The notes beneath the pieces are model-generated. The model was not told the origin of the DNA. It saw nothing but the letters and a program-made list of their open reading frames with translations, and did not search any database. Below are positions 8,904 through 17,560 of a stretch of 35,410 nucleotides of DNA, piece after piece. Source of the DNA: an uncultured Mediterraneibacter sp. Lineage in GTDB: Bacteria > Bacillota > Clostridia > Lachnospirales > Lachnospiraceae. Position 1 is the first letter of the stretch, and each line of letters opens with the position of its first letter. Both the position numbers and the translations under genes were made by a program. The stretch covers positions 1-35,410 of the forward strand of contig CALWFV010000037.1 of assembly GCA_944377745.1 (NCBI GenBank). Reading direction: 5' to 3'.

Positions 8904-11261
8904 TCATTTCCTGCTGCAAAGGATCTTTGCCTCTGATCCGGCGAGACGGCTTCCCACGGCACTCACCGTGATCTCTCCCTCGCCGTCCGCTCTCAAGACA
9001 GCCTGAGCGTGTCCCCGGTATGTATGGTGTTTTCCTGTGTCAAACCGCTCCTCTGTCCTCGGGTCTGCACTTCCGAATCCGAGAAGAGTGCCTCTTTCCA
9101 CTTTCACTGTTACTTCTTCATCCGCATTGGATTCCACGCATCCGTTTTCCCCTGCGATGTTGACGTCAACGTAGACAATTTCCCTTTCCTTCACTTCTGT
9201 TTTCTCCGGCAGGATCTGCAAAGACAGCTTCCCTTTCGCCGAGATCAGTTTGTTCCTTCCTATTTCTTTTCCGTCCGTGTCAACGGCTTTCGCTCCGATC
9301 ACGCCCGGCTCATATTTGATCTTGAAAACCGCTCTGCACTGTTTCGTCTTTTTCTTCGCCACCCGCTTTCCGTTGAGGTACAGTTCCACGACGGGCGCTT
9401 TTGAATAGACTTCCACGACGGCTTTTCTTCCCTCGCATCCCCGGAAACTCCAGGACGGGATCGCATTCGTTCCTCTCCATACAGCCTTTACCAGTTTCCT
9501 TCCTTCCGGATCCAGAGGTCTGACAGCGATCAGCGGTTCCTCTGTCATTCCCCATACTGCCTTCGCCCAAAATGCCTCTCCTGTAGGATCACCGAGAATA
9601 TCAAATGCTCCTGTATCCGCCAGAAGCCAGGGATACGGTTTCTCAAAGCCTTTCGCATCCTCATAGTAGGACCATGCGCCGATACCGGCCTCTCCGATAT
9701 AATCCCATGCAGTCCACATAAAGTCTCCGATCAGATACGGGTACTTTTCCACCATCGCCCAGTTTTTCGCCAGATCCTGTGGAAATGTCTCGCTTCCGAC
9801 GATCAGTCTTCCCGGATGAAGTCTTCCCTCTCCGGCATATCGTCCGGATGCATAGTTATATCCGGCAATGTCCACAGTATCCAGCACAGGCGAGACAACC
9901 GCATCCACTTTTTTCCCGTTGGCTGCCTTATTCATCCCGGTCCCGACAATGGAAGCGATCATATTGAACATGGTGCTGTTCATCCCTGACGTCTTTTTCT
10001 CACCGGCATCATCTCTTCCGCCTTCCTCTTTATAGACAGCTTTTCCCTTCCGGGCATTTGAGATGATCATAAGGTTAAACCCTCCCGTGACCGGGCGGCT
10101 GTTATCCAGTTTATGAAACAGGTCCGTCATCTCCCGGGCAAGATCCACTCCTTTTTTCTCGCTGGGCTCGCTGACTTCATTTCCGATGGAGTACATGATC
10201 ACGGAAGGATGATTGTAATCTCTCTGTACGATTGCCTGGATATCATCTCTGTAATGGTCTTCAAACTCGTTGGCATAATCGTACTGGCTCTTTTTCCGGT
10301 ACCACATATCCCAGGTCTCGTCCATCACATACATCCCGATCCTGTCACATGCCCTTAAGAGAGCTTTGGAGCACGGGTTATGAGCGCAACGCACCGCATT
10401 GAATCCGTTTTCCTTCAGGATCCGGATCTTTCGCTCCTCGCTCTCATCATATGTACACGCCCCCAGGATGCCGTTGTCGTGATGGATACATCCGCCACGG
10501 AGGAGCGACTTCTTTCCGTTGACATAAAGCCCGTTTCCATCCCATGTAACCTTGCGGATCCCGAACTCTTCCTCCACCGTCTCAATCTCGCTGCCATCTT
10601 TTTTCAGCGTCACTCTCGCTGTGTACAGTACAGGGGTTTCATCACTCCAGAGCTGTGCGTCCGGGATATCCAGACGAACCCGGTCTCCATTTCCCCCGGC
10701 AGTTACTTCTCCGTCTTTTATGATATATACTTCAACCTCCCCGCCCTGATGCTCTGTTGTCACTTCAATCTGAGCCGGGTTCACAGAACATGTCCGGATC
10801 TTTACCCCTTCCGGCTCGATATAATCCTTTTCCTGAATATGTATCCATACCGGGCGGTACAGCCCTGCCCCGGAATACCACCGGCTGTCCGGCTGTAAAG
10901 AGTTGTCCGTCTCCACCCGGATCACATTCTCCCCGCCTTTTAAGAAACCGTCTCCGCAGACAAAAAAAGGCAGATATCCATAACTGCAGCCGCCGGCCTT
11001 CCGGTCATTGATATATACCTCCGCATTCTTGTACACGCCCTCGAATTCGAATGTGATATGCTTTTCTTCCGTCCCTTCCGGCAGTTCAAACGTTTTTTCA
11101 TAAATATATTTTCCCCCCGGGAAGAAGCCCGACGCGCTCTTTCCGCCGGCTGACGGCGTGCGCTGCTCTGACAGCATTGCATCATGAGGAAGGCTGACCT
11201 CTGTAAAAGTTTCATTATTGATATTCCGGAATTTCCATCCGTGATTAAACTCTTTTCGCAT
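8904..11261 (-). CDS. GH2 glycosidase, beta-galactosidase-like
   Basis: This is a retaining exo-beta-glycosidase, most likely a beta-galactosidase. I see no NxKG motif of beta-glucuronidases. The domain order is an N-terminal jelly roll (HGWKF, SLPHDAM, YEKTFELP), an Ig-like domain (LWSDETPVLYTARV), a TIM barrel, a DUF4982-like domain (SWSFRGCEGR, VELYLNGK) and a C-terminal Ig-like domain (GTLLGFGSADPRTEERF). In the barrel the acid/base Glu lies in MYSIGNEVSEP (~362) and the nucleophile Glu in VGSETFPQ (~491). A GTG at 11270 would add three residues, but AAGGAG touches it directly. ATG 11261 sits 8 bases after the same site and is preferred, giving 785 residues. No signal peptide is seen. The gene follows GH43 by 103 bp, a gap with a possible regulatory motif. 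Confidence 0.9.
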   Translation of the reverse strand: MRKEFNHGWKFRNINNETFTEVSLPHDAMLSEQRTPSAGGKSASGFFPGGKYIYEKTFELPEGTEEKHITFEFEGVYKNAEVYINDRKAGGCSYGYLPFFVCGDGFLKGGENVIRVETDNSLQPDSRWYSGAGLYRPVWIHIQEKDYIEPEGVKIRTCSVNPAQIEVTTEHQGGEVEVYIIKDGEVTAGGNGDRVRLDIPDAQLWSDETPVLYTARVTLKKDGSEIETVEEEFGIRKVTWDGNGLYVNGKKSLLRGGCIHHDNGILGACTYDESEERKIRILKENGFNAVRCAHNPCSKALLRACDRIGMYVMDETWDMWYRKKSQYDYANEFEDHYRDDIQAIVQRDYNHPSVIMYSIGNEVSEPSEKKGVDLAREMTDLFHKLDNSRPVTGGFNLMIISNARKGKAVYKEEGGRDDAGEKKTSGMNSTMFNMIASIVGTGMNKAANGKKVDAVVSPVLDTVDIAGYNYASGRYAGEGRLHPGRLIVGSETFPQDLAKNWAMVEKYPYLIGDFMWTAWDYIGEAGIGAWSYYEDAKGFEKPYPWLLADTGAFDILGDPTGEAFWAKAVWGMTEEPLIAVRPLDPEGRKLVKAVWRGTNAIPSWSFRGCEGRKAVVEVYSKAPVVELYLNGKRVAKKKTKQCRAVFKIKYEPGVIGAKAVDTDGKEIGRNKLISAKGKLSLQILPEKTEVKEREIVYVDVNIAGENGCVESNADEEVTVKVERGTLLGFGSADPRTEERFDTGKHHTYRGHAQAVLRADGEGEITVSAVGSRLAGSEAKILCSRK

Positions 11262-11332
11262 TTTACGCACTCCTTTTCTATCTTCTCTGACTCTGTCATA
11301 TCAACAAAATAAATTTCCCTTTTTCTCTATCT

Positions 11333-11344
11333 GTTATCGTTATA
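11333..11344. promoter_or_regulatory. Candidate regulator site before GH2 (GTTATCGTTATA)
   Basis: GTTATCGTTATA lies in the 103-bp gap between GH43 and GH2. It matches GTTATCGTATA upstream of the first cluster gene (23148-23158) apart from one inserted T. On the minus strand it reads TATAACGATAAC. It may be a second binding site of the divergent AraC regulator. That is inference from two occurrences only. Confidence 0.35.
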
Positions 11345-11364
11345 GTACATCATAACACAAACAG

Positions 11365-12441
11365 CTAAACCAGGTCTTCGATCCTCCACTCGTCTCTCCA
11401 CCGGATCACCGGCTTTTCCCCTTCCCATTCAATGGGGAGCCAGACATAGGTGAACTTGCTCGTATTCTCCGAATGTTTTTGAAGCTTCCCCGGAAGAGGA
11501 ACTGCTTTTCTGGGAGAGTAATCCGGCTCATACCCGGCGAAATGCTTCTCCATGCCTTTGATCACCTGGACGGACATCTTCATCGCCATCTTCCCCGGCA
11601 TCCACCGGTCCGCACAGGCGATATACAAATCTTTATCCGGGAGCTTCAGCACACAGGTGATCTGGGAACTGAAGGAGGTATTCGTGTTATCTCCGATATG
11701 GGGATTCCCCAGATCCTTATATTCCCCGTGATAATCATCGAACACACAGACTTTGCTCTCGTTGGGATAGTACCCGCTGGTCCCGGATGTGAAAAGATAT
11801 TTCTTTCCGTTCCTTTCAAAATAGGTCGGTGCTTCCCTTGTATAGGGCGGAAGCAGTCCTTTATAGTGTTCCGTATATTCTCCCGTCACTTCAGTATATG
11901 TATCACTTAGGGTTGCCGTCACCAGTTCAAAGTGCGGTCTCTCAAAAAAGAAATAGGCTTTCTTTGTCTCCTGATCCACATGGAGCGCGAAATCGCCGGT
12001 GTCCATGTCCAGAGGTTTATAGATTTTGTGTACGAACTCGTAAGGTCCCATGAAATCATCCGCCTGCATGACCGACATGAACTGGCTCACTTCCCCCGCC
12101 ATGATCTTCAGCCACGCCACATACTTCTTCGTCTTCTCACAGTAAATGATATGGGGACGGTCCATGCAGTAGGTGGGATGCAGAGGAGACATCAGGTCGT
12201 CCGGCTGGGGCGGGATGATCAACCCTCTGTCCTCCCAGTTGTACAGATCCTTCGACGTATAGCACCGGACGCCCCAGTGCCATACCTTATTGAAGGGACC
12301 TCCTTTTGTCTTTTCCTTATTTTCACCGTACCAGTAGTACAGCCCGTCTTTCTCGTTGTAAAACACGGAAAATCCGTGAGCCTGGATCGGATTTCCGTTT
12401 TTGTCTTTCCACACTTCTCCCGGTCTGATGCTGTCATTCAT
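11365..12441 (-). CDS. GH43-family glycosidase, exo-beta-1,3-galactanase-like
   Basis: The 358 residues form a single five-bladed-propeller-type domain without signal peptide or carbohydrate-binding module. NGNPIQAHGFSVFY followed by YYWYGENK, then RCYTSKDLYNWEDRG, RPHIIYCEKTKKYVAWLK, TREAPTYFERNGKKYLFTSG and FSSQIT match the layout of the GH43 branch that contains exo-beta-1,3-galactanases (subfamily 24 and relatives). Glu203 in REAP is the expected acid. Gln260 in FSSQIT falls where characterised galactanases of this branch carry Gln instead of the usual Asp base (recalled, not checked). A galactose-, arabinose- or xylose-containing substrate is possible, and the subfamily call is tentative. 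GGAGG precedes ATG 12441. It lies 76 bp after GH3, separated by a hairpin. Confidence 0.75.
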   Translation of the reverse strand: MNDSIRPGEVWKDKNGNPIQAHGFSVFYNEKDGLYYWYGENKEKTKGGPFNKVWHWGVRCYTSKDLYNWEDRGLIIPPQPDDLMSPLHPTYCMDRPHIIYCEKTKKYVAWLKIMAGEVSQFMSVMQADDFMGPYEFVHKIYKPLDMDTGDFALHVDQETKKAYFFFERPHFELVTATLSDTYTEVTGEYTEHYKGLLPPYTREAPTYFERNGKKYLFTSGTSGYYPNESKVCVFDDYHGEYKDLGNPHIGDNTNTSFSSQITCVLKLPDKDLYIACADRWMPGKMAMKMSVQVIKGMEKHFAGYEPDYSPRKAVPLPGKLQKHSENTSKFTYVWLPIEWEGEKPVIRWRDEWRIEDLV

Positions 12442-12464
12442 CTTTCTTTTCCTCCAATACTGAT

Positions 12465-12511
12465 CAGGCAGGCAGACTCTGCATGTCCGGAATCTGTCTG
12501 CCTGTTTTTTT
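12465..12511 (+). terminator. Terminator-like hairpin facing against the cluster
   Basis: CAGGCAGGCAGA (12465-12476) pairs with TCTGTCTGCCTG (12493-12504) across a 16-base loop and is followed on the plus strand by seven T. One pair is G-U on the plus strand and would be a C-A mismatch on the minus strand. Both points favour plus-strand activity. No plus-strand gene lies here, so it may stop antisense transcripts. On the operon mRNA it may instead be an intercistronic stem-loop. Confidence 0.5.
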
Positions 12512-12517
12512 CTTTTT

Positions 12518-14788
12518 CTACTCGTTTAATTTTGCCAGCACAGCTTCTACCTTCTCGTCCTCAAGTCCCATGAACCCGACCATGCTGCGGATCGGAGAAT
12601 ACATGAGCATGGCCTGCATCATCTCCATATTTTCTCCTTCTCCGGCCTGCTCCTTCACGGTGTCCGGATCCATCGGGACGCCGCCCATTGCTCCAAACAG
12701 TTCCATGACCGCCTGCATCTTCTCCGGTCTTTTGAAGATCTCGCCAAAGGTCGAATTTTTCGTAAAAGTATAGGGAACCGTCACTGTGGATTCCACCTGC
12801 ACCGCTTTCTGCTGCACGATATCACGGGAGGACTTCCCGATCAGGATTTCATACTCTCCGCTGACTACATGCCAGTCATGGAGCATTACGTTCCAGTAAG
12901 CAAAGGCTCTCTTACCCAGTGTGAATGTAACTTTTCTGCTCTCTCCCGGCTCCAGAGAGATCTTCTCAAATGCCCTCAGCTCTTTCTCCGGTCTCACAAA
13001 TTCAGGATCCTTCGGCGCGACATAGAGCTGGACCACTTCTTTTCCCGCTCTGTTTCCTGTATTTTTCACAATCACGCTGACCTGGAGAGTATCTGTATCC
13101 TTCATCTTCTCCGCAGACAGTTCCAGATCAGAATATTCAAACTCCGTATAGGACAGTCCGTGTCCGAAGGGGAAGAGTACTTTCATATGCTTTGTGTCAT
13201 AGTAGCGGTATCCGACCAGGACGCCCTCCCTGTACACCGCGTCCTCCCCTTCTCTTCCATAATACGGATAAGTCGGATTGTCCTCCAGACGCAGCGGGAA
13301 TGTCTCCGCAAGTTTTCCTGACGGGTTCACATCTCCAAACAGGATACGGTACTGTGCGTCTCCTACTGCTTCTCCCGCCAGATAACTTTCGAGGATGGCA
13401 GGAATCTGATCCGCCCAGGGCATCTCCACAGGGGAGCCGTTATGTAAGACTACTGCGACATTTTTCTGCACCTTAAGGATTTCTTCCACCAGTCTGTTCT
13501 GGCACTTCGGAAGTTTCATGTGTTTCCGGTCGAATCCTTCGGACTCATATCTCTCCGGCAGTCCGAGGAACAGGACTGCTGCGTCCGCCTGCTGTGCCGC
13601 CTTCACTGCCTCTTCCACAAGAGCCGGATCATTTTCCTCCGCATCATCTGTAAATCCCTGTGCGAAAAGGATATTGTCGTTTTCCTTCGCCGCTTCCAGT
13701 GCGGAAACCACTCTGCTGCTGTGGATATGGGAGCTTCCGCCTCCCTGATAGCGGGGTTCTTTTGCATAGTGTCCGATGAAAGCTATTTTCTGATTTTTAT
13801 CAAACGGCAGCAGACCGTCGTCATTCTTCAGAAGGACCATACTCTCTTCCGCGATCTTCTCTGCCGTATCATGATCCTTCTCCCGGTCAAACACAGCGTT
13901 CTCATCTCTGTTCTCCAGATAGCGATACATCACATCCAGGATCCGTTCGCAGGTGCGGTCAAGGATCTCCTCGTCCAGTTCTCCGTTCTGCACCGCCTCA
14001 ACGATCTTCCTGTCATTGACTCCATTTGAGGACGGCATCTCAAGATCCAGGCCTGCCTTTAATCCCGGCACTCTTTCATTGACCGCGCCCCAGTCGCTGA
14101 CCACATAGCCGTCAAATCCCCATTCATCCCGGAGCACATCGGTCAGATATTTCTTGTTCTCTGTAGCGAACACCCCGTTGACCCTGTTATAGGAGCCCAT
14201 TACTGTCCACGGTTTCGCGTTCTTCACCGCGCCCTCAAAAGAGGCAAGGTAGAGTTCCCTCAGTGTTCGCTCGTCCACCTCAGAACTTCCGGTCAGACGG
14301 TAATGTTCCTGATTGTTCGCAAGGAAATGTTTCGGACTGGTCCCCACATGTTTGCTCTGGACTCCTTCTATATATGCCGCGGCAAGTTCTGTGGAAACGA
14401 GAGGATCTTCCGAATAATACTCGAAATTCCTTCCGCAGAGAGGAGAGCGCTTGATGTTCATCGCAGGTCCCAGGATCACGCTGACGTTCTCAGCCTGACA
14501 TTCATTTCCCAGAGTTTCTCCCAGTTTTCTCAGCATTTCTCTGTCGAAGGAAGATGCGCTTAAGCATCCTGCCGGGAAACACACCGCCTCGATGCTGTCT
14601 CCCATTCCCAGGTGGTCGCCTTTCTCTTCCTGCTTTCTCAGTCCGTGAGGCCCGTCGGAGAGCATCACGGACGGGATTCCAAGGCGTTCCACGCTTTTTG
14701 TATGCCAGAAGTCCGCGCCGGAGCACATCCCAGCTTTTTCCTCCAGCGTCATCTGTTTTACCAAATCTCTGATCTTTTCTGCATCCAT
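12518..14788 (-). CDS. GH3 beta-glucosidase-type enzyme
   Basis: This retaining exo-beta-glycosidase is of beta-glucosidase type, with 756 residues and standard domain order. The N-terminal TIM barrel carries LSDGPHGLR, GRNFEYYSEDP, PKHFLANNQE and the nucleophile Asp (~232) in GYVVSDWGA. The alpha/beta sandwich carries SMVLLKNDDGLLPF and ESEGFDRKHMKLP, whose ESEG Glu is the likely acid/base. A fibronectin-type-III-like domain follows (LFPFGHGLSYTEF, VKNTGNRAGKEVVQLYV). A C-terminal extension of about 80 residues ends in VEAVLAKLNE. An ATG at 14803 would add five residues, but GGAGG lies inside those codons, 8 bases before ATG 14788, so 14788 is the start. No signal peptide. It begins 28 bp after the GH1 stop and should be cotranscribed with it. 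Confidence 0.92.
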   Translation of the reverse strand: MDAEKIRDLVKQMTLEEKAGMCSGADFWHTKSVERLGIPSVMLSDGPHGLRKQEEKGDHLGMGDSIEAVCFPAGCLSASSFDREMLRKLGETLGNECQAENVSVILGPAMNIKRSPLCGRNFEYYSEDPLVSTELAAAYIEGVQSKHVGTSPKHFLANNQEHYRLTGSSEVDERTLRELYLASFEGAVKNAKPWTVMGSYNRVNGVFATENKKYLTDVLRDEWGFDGYVVSDWGAVNERVPGLKAGLDLEMPSSNGVNDRKIVEAVQNGELDEEILDRTCERILDVMYRYLENRDENAVFDREKDHDTAEKIAEESMVLLKNDDGLLPFDKNQKIAFIGHYAKEPRYQGGGSSHIHSSRVVSALEAAKENDNILFAQGFTDDAEENDPALVEEAVKAAQQADAAVLFLGLPERYESEGFDRKHMKLPKCQNRLVEEILKVQKNVAVVLHNGSPVEMPWADQIPAILESYLAGEAVGDAQYRILFGDVNPSGKLAETFPLRLEDNPTYPYYGREGEDAVYREGVLVGYRYYDTKHMKVLFPFGHGLSYTEFEYSDLELSAEKMKDTDTLQVSVIVKNTGNRAGKEVVQLYVAPKDPEFVRPEKELRAFEKISLEPGESRKVTFTLGKRAFAYWNVMLHDWHVVSGEYEILIGKSSRDIVQQKAVQVESTVTVPYTFTKNSTFGEIFKRPEKMQAVMELFGAMGGVPMDPDTVKEQAGEGENMEMMQAMLMYSPIRSMVGFMGLEDEKVEAVLAKLNE

Positions 14789-14816
14789 GTATCGTTCCTC
14801 CATGCTATGTTCCGAT

Positions 14817-16082
14817 TTAAAAATTTTTCTTCATACTTCCCAGATATGCAAGGCTTGGCTTTGGCGTCCTCTTCTGGCTGCTCCGGTCCACCGCGATCAG
14901 ACCGAAGGTCTTGGAAAATCCCTCCTGCCATTCAAAATTGTCAAGCAGTGACCAGTGCAGATATCCGATCACCGGCACGCCGTCCTCCCTGCATTTTCGA
15001 ACGCCGTCAAGAGCTCTCCTGATATACTCTACTCTTCTGGTATCGTCATCTGTGGCAATCCCGTTCTCCGTGACCAGAAGGGGAAGGTCCGTTTCCTTTG
15101 CCATACGGCTTAACACATGACCGATACCTTCCGGGTAGAATTCATATCCCATCTGCGTTGTCTCTGAACCTTCCGGCGCCGGCAGACCTCCCTCTTTTCC
15201 CATGATCTTTCTCGTATAATTCTGGATACCGATAAAATCGTCTTTTTCAAGGTATGGAAGATAATGAGAAAAATCATCCCGCCATACTTTCTCTGCTGCT
15301 TCTTCTCCGCCCTCCTCTGTCTGTATGTCAAACAGAGAGAATGTTGCGCCGATCTTCAGATCAGGGCATATCTCTTTCATTGCGTCTCTTGCCATCTCAT
15401 GAGCACGCATGATCAGGCGGTCTCCCTTTTCTGAACGGGGAGTCAGAAAGGTATTCACCGGTGTCCCTTCCGGGAGTCCGAAAACAGTCGCTTCCTTCGC
15501 CTGTTTTGCACGGAATGCCTCCGGAAGTTCAAATTTTACTCCAACCTGCGGCTTGATCCCCATCTTCATCATCATATCCCTGGCAACCTCCGCAATCTGA
15601 AGTCCCATATTTGCCTCATTGATGGTGCATACATAATTCATCCATCTCCCGAGTTTCTCCGCCACATACCTGCAGTACCGCGCAAAATACTCCGGTGTCT
15701 TTTCACTCTCCCATCCGCCTTCACTGATCAGCCATTTTGGAGAAGAAAAATGATGCATGGTAACGACCGGTTCTATTCCATTGTCCCGGCAGCATTTCAA
15801 TACGCTTTCATAATGCCGTATCTCATTTTCATCGTAAATTCCCTCTTCCGGCTCTATTCTCGCCCACTCAATGGAAAAGCGGTACGCGTTCAGCCCTGCC
15901 TCTGCCATGAGACGGATATCTTCTTCATAACGGTTATAATGATCTGCCGCGTCAAGAGATGGCTCCTTATAGCTGGAATCCTCCATCTGCTCCAGCGCCC
16001 AGCAGTCGCTGTGGATATTATTTCCCTCTACCTGGTGCGCCGCAGTGGACGCGCCAAGCAGAAATCCTGTTTTCGTATTCAT
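14817..16082 (-). CDS. GH1 beta-glycosidase
   Basis: This is a single TIM-barrel retaining beta-glycosidase of 421 residues, somewhat shorter than typical bacterial GH1 enzymes (about 450-480), without signal peptide. The start FLLGASTAAHQVEG and YRFSIEWARIEPEEG are typical. The acid/base Glu156 lies in CTINEANM, where most members have NEP. The nucleophile Glu339 lies in LLVTENGIAT, and GYLHWSLLDNFEWQEGFSKTFGL is the C-terminal signature. I see no phosphate-binding pocket that would suggest a 6-phospho-glycosidase, and a symporter rather than a PTS lies next door. An unphosphorylated beta-glucoside, galactoside or fucoside is therefore likelier (inference). AGGAGAG precedes ATG 16082, which lies only 3 bp after the transporter stop. 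Confidence 0.9.
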   Translation of the reverse strand: MNTKTGFLLGASTAAHQVEGNNIHSDCWALEQMEDSSYKEPSLDAADHYNRYEEDIRLMAEAGLNAYRFSIEWARIEPEEGIYDENEIRHYESVLKCCRDNGIEPVVTMHHFSSPKWLISEGGWESEKTPEYFARYCRYVAEKLGRWMNYVCTINEANMGLQIAEVARDMMMKMGIKPQVGVKFELPEAFRAKQAKEATVFGLPEGTPVNTFLTPRSEKGDRLIMRAHEMARDAMKEICPDLKIGATFSLFDIQTEEGGEEAAEKVWRDDFSHYLPYLEKDDFIGIQNYTRKIMGKEGGLPAPEGSETTQMGYEFYPEGIGHVLSRMAKETDLPLLVTENGIATDDDTRRVEYIRRALDGVRKCREDGVPVIGYLHWSLLDNFEWQEGFSKTFGLIAVDRSSQKRTPKPSLAYLGSMKKNF

Positions 16083-16085
16083 ATT

Positions 16086-17522
16086 TCATTTTCTCTCCTG
16101 TCCGCAGTATTCTGATGTATGAAATCGGGCTTTCTCTCCGTGTTTTTTCTCCAGATCCGCCTTCATCTGAGGTCTGATCTTATCCATCTTGTACATCAGT
16201 GCCAGCACCAGCATGATCACATACATGACCAGCGGGAAGATATTGTACATTCCGACGATTGCCATATTGGCAGTGGAAGACTGCGCTGCCAGCGATCCGT
16301 CATATCCGGCAAGTCCCATGACCAGTCCAAGAAGACCTGATGCTGCCCCCTGTCCAACTTTCCCTGCGAAATTCGTCACAGAGGAAACCATTCCTTCCAC
16401 TCTGATGCCTGTCTTCCACTCACCGTAATCCATACAGTCGATCAGATATGTATTGATCATCATACTGATAGGCAGGACAGCGATACTTGCAATTCCGCCT
16501 CCGATCAGTATCGTCGCCATATTAGTGCCTCCGACTGTACGGATGATCATGCCCGCGATTCCAAATACCATGGCATACTGGAGGATCTTTGTTGTACCAA
16601 TCTTTCTGGAAAGCATCGGGAAGATGATCAGCATGAGTGGGGTGATAAGAGCAGTCAGGTTTGCGATGGAAAGGGCTCCCACATCGCCCATCATATATTT
16701 AAAGTAATATGTGGATGCCGGGCCAAGGTTGTTGATGATATTGGTGATAAACATCATGCCTACCAGCAGGAACAGATATTTGTTTTTCAGCAGAGCCCCC
16801 ACGGTCTCCTTAAATCCAGCTTTCCCTGTGGAATCTGAAGTTGTTCCATCTTTTTCATCTGTATGCTCTGTTTCAATCTCTTTACAGAAGACAAACCGAA
16901 GGATCCCAATGAGTGCCAGAGGGACCGCCATATACAGCGCCAGTTTGGTCCATCCGGCTTTACTGGTCCCTGCACTGTTGATGAATTGCGGTGCTACGAT
17001 ATTAAAGATAATACTGCACAGCATAACGACCACACCGTTTACAGACATTGCCTTGATCCGGTTGTTTTCTGTGGAGAATGTCCTTGCCATATAAACCGCG
17101 TCCGCTCCGCCCAGTGCTGTGGCACAGATGGCATTGATGATCACATACATCAGGAAGATCCAGACATACTGGCCTGTCTTTCCGATATCCGGTGTGGAGA
17201 AAAGCATTGCAGTGAAGATCCATTCCAGAACGATAAATATCTCATATGGTCTTGCTTTGCCCCATCTTGTATGTGTCCTGTCAATGATGAATCCGACGCT
17301 CAGGTCTGTGAACGCGTCGATCACCTTTGACAACAGCAGCATAGCTCCGATGATTCCCACATTCAGTCCCAGCACATCGCTGGCGTAGAAGGAAACATAT
17401 GCCACCAGGATCACGTTCAGCGCTGCCGACACCCCTCTCGTCGACCATGCCAGACTGTACCACAGGGGCATCTTTTCTCTTGCGCCGTATGGTATCTTTT
17501 TCACATCTGTTTTACTACTCAT
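16086..17522 (-). CDS. GPH-family sugar:cation symporter (MelB-like)
   Basis: This is a twelve-helix membrane transporter of the glycoside-pentoside-hexuronide:cation symporter family, expected to import glycosides with Na+ or H+. The product is 478 residues. The start MSSKTDVKKIPYGAREKMPL is the usual cytoplasmic lead-in. KVIDAFTDLSVGFIIDRT contains the Asp pair that binds the cation in MelB, followed by HTRWGKARPY. DCMDYGEWKTGIRVEGMV is the conserved loop near helix 10. A hydrophilic central loop (EIETEHTDEKDGTTSDS) divides the two halves. A longer frame from 17645 exists, but GAGGAGG lies shortly before ATG 17522 and the extra residues are not family-like. It begins 38 bp after the GH78 stop. 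It is the only transporter in the cluster, so it probably brings in the shared substrate. Confidence 0.93.
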   Translation of the reverse strand: MSSKTDVKKIPYGAREKMPLWYSLAWSTRGVSAALNVILVAYVSFYASDVLGLNVGIIGAMLLLSKVIDAFTDLSVGFIIDRTHTRWGKARPYEIFIVLEWIFTAMLFSTPDIGKTGQYVWIFLMYVIINAICATALGGADAVYMARTFSTENNRIKAMSVNGVVVMLCSIIFNIVAPQFINSAGTSKAGWTKLALYMAVPLALIGILRFVFCKEIETEHTDEKDGTTSDSTGKAGFKETVGALLKNKYLFLLVGMMFITNIINNLGPASTYYFKYMMGDVGALSIANLTALITPLMLIIFPMLSRKIGTTKILQYAMVFGIAGMIIRTVGGTNMATILIGGGIASIAVLPISMMINTYLIDCMDYGEWKTGIRVEGMVSSVTNFAGKVGQGAASGLLGLVMGLAGYDGSLAAQSSTANMAIVGMYNIFPLVMYVIMLVLALMYKMDKIRPQMKADLEKKHGEKARFHTSEYCGQERK

Positions 17523-17560
17523 TTCTTGCAGCCTCCTCTTTTTCTTTTGCTGATTAAAAT

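Noticed and set aside
12465-12504. Hairpin between GH3 and GH43 as the operon terminator
   Set aside because: On the minus strand it has a mismatch and no T-run after it, so it should not end the operon transcript.
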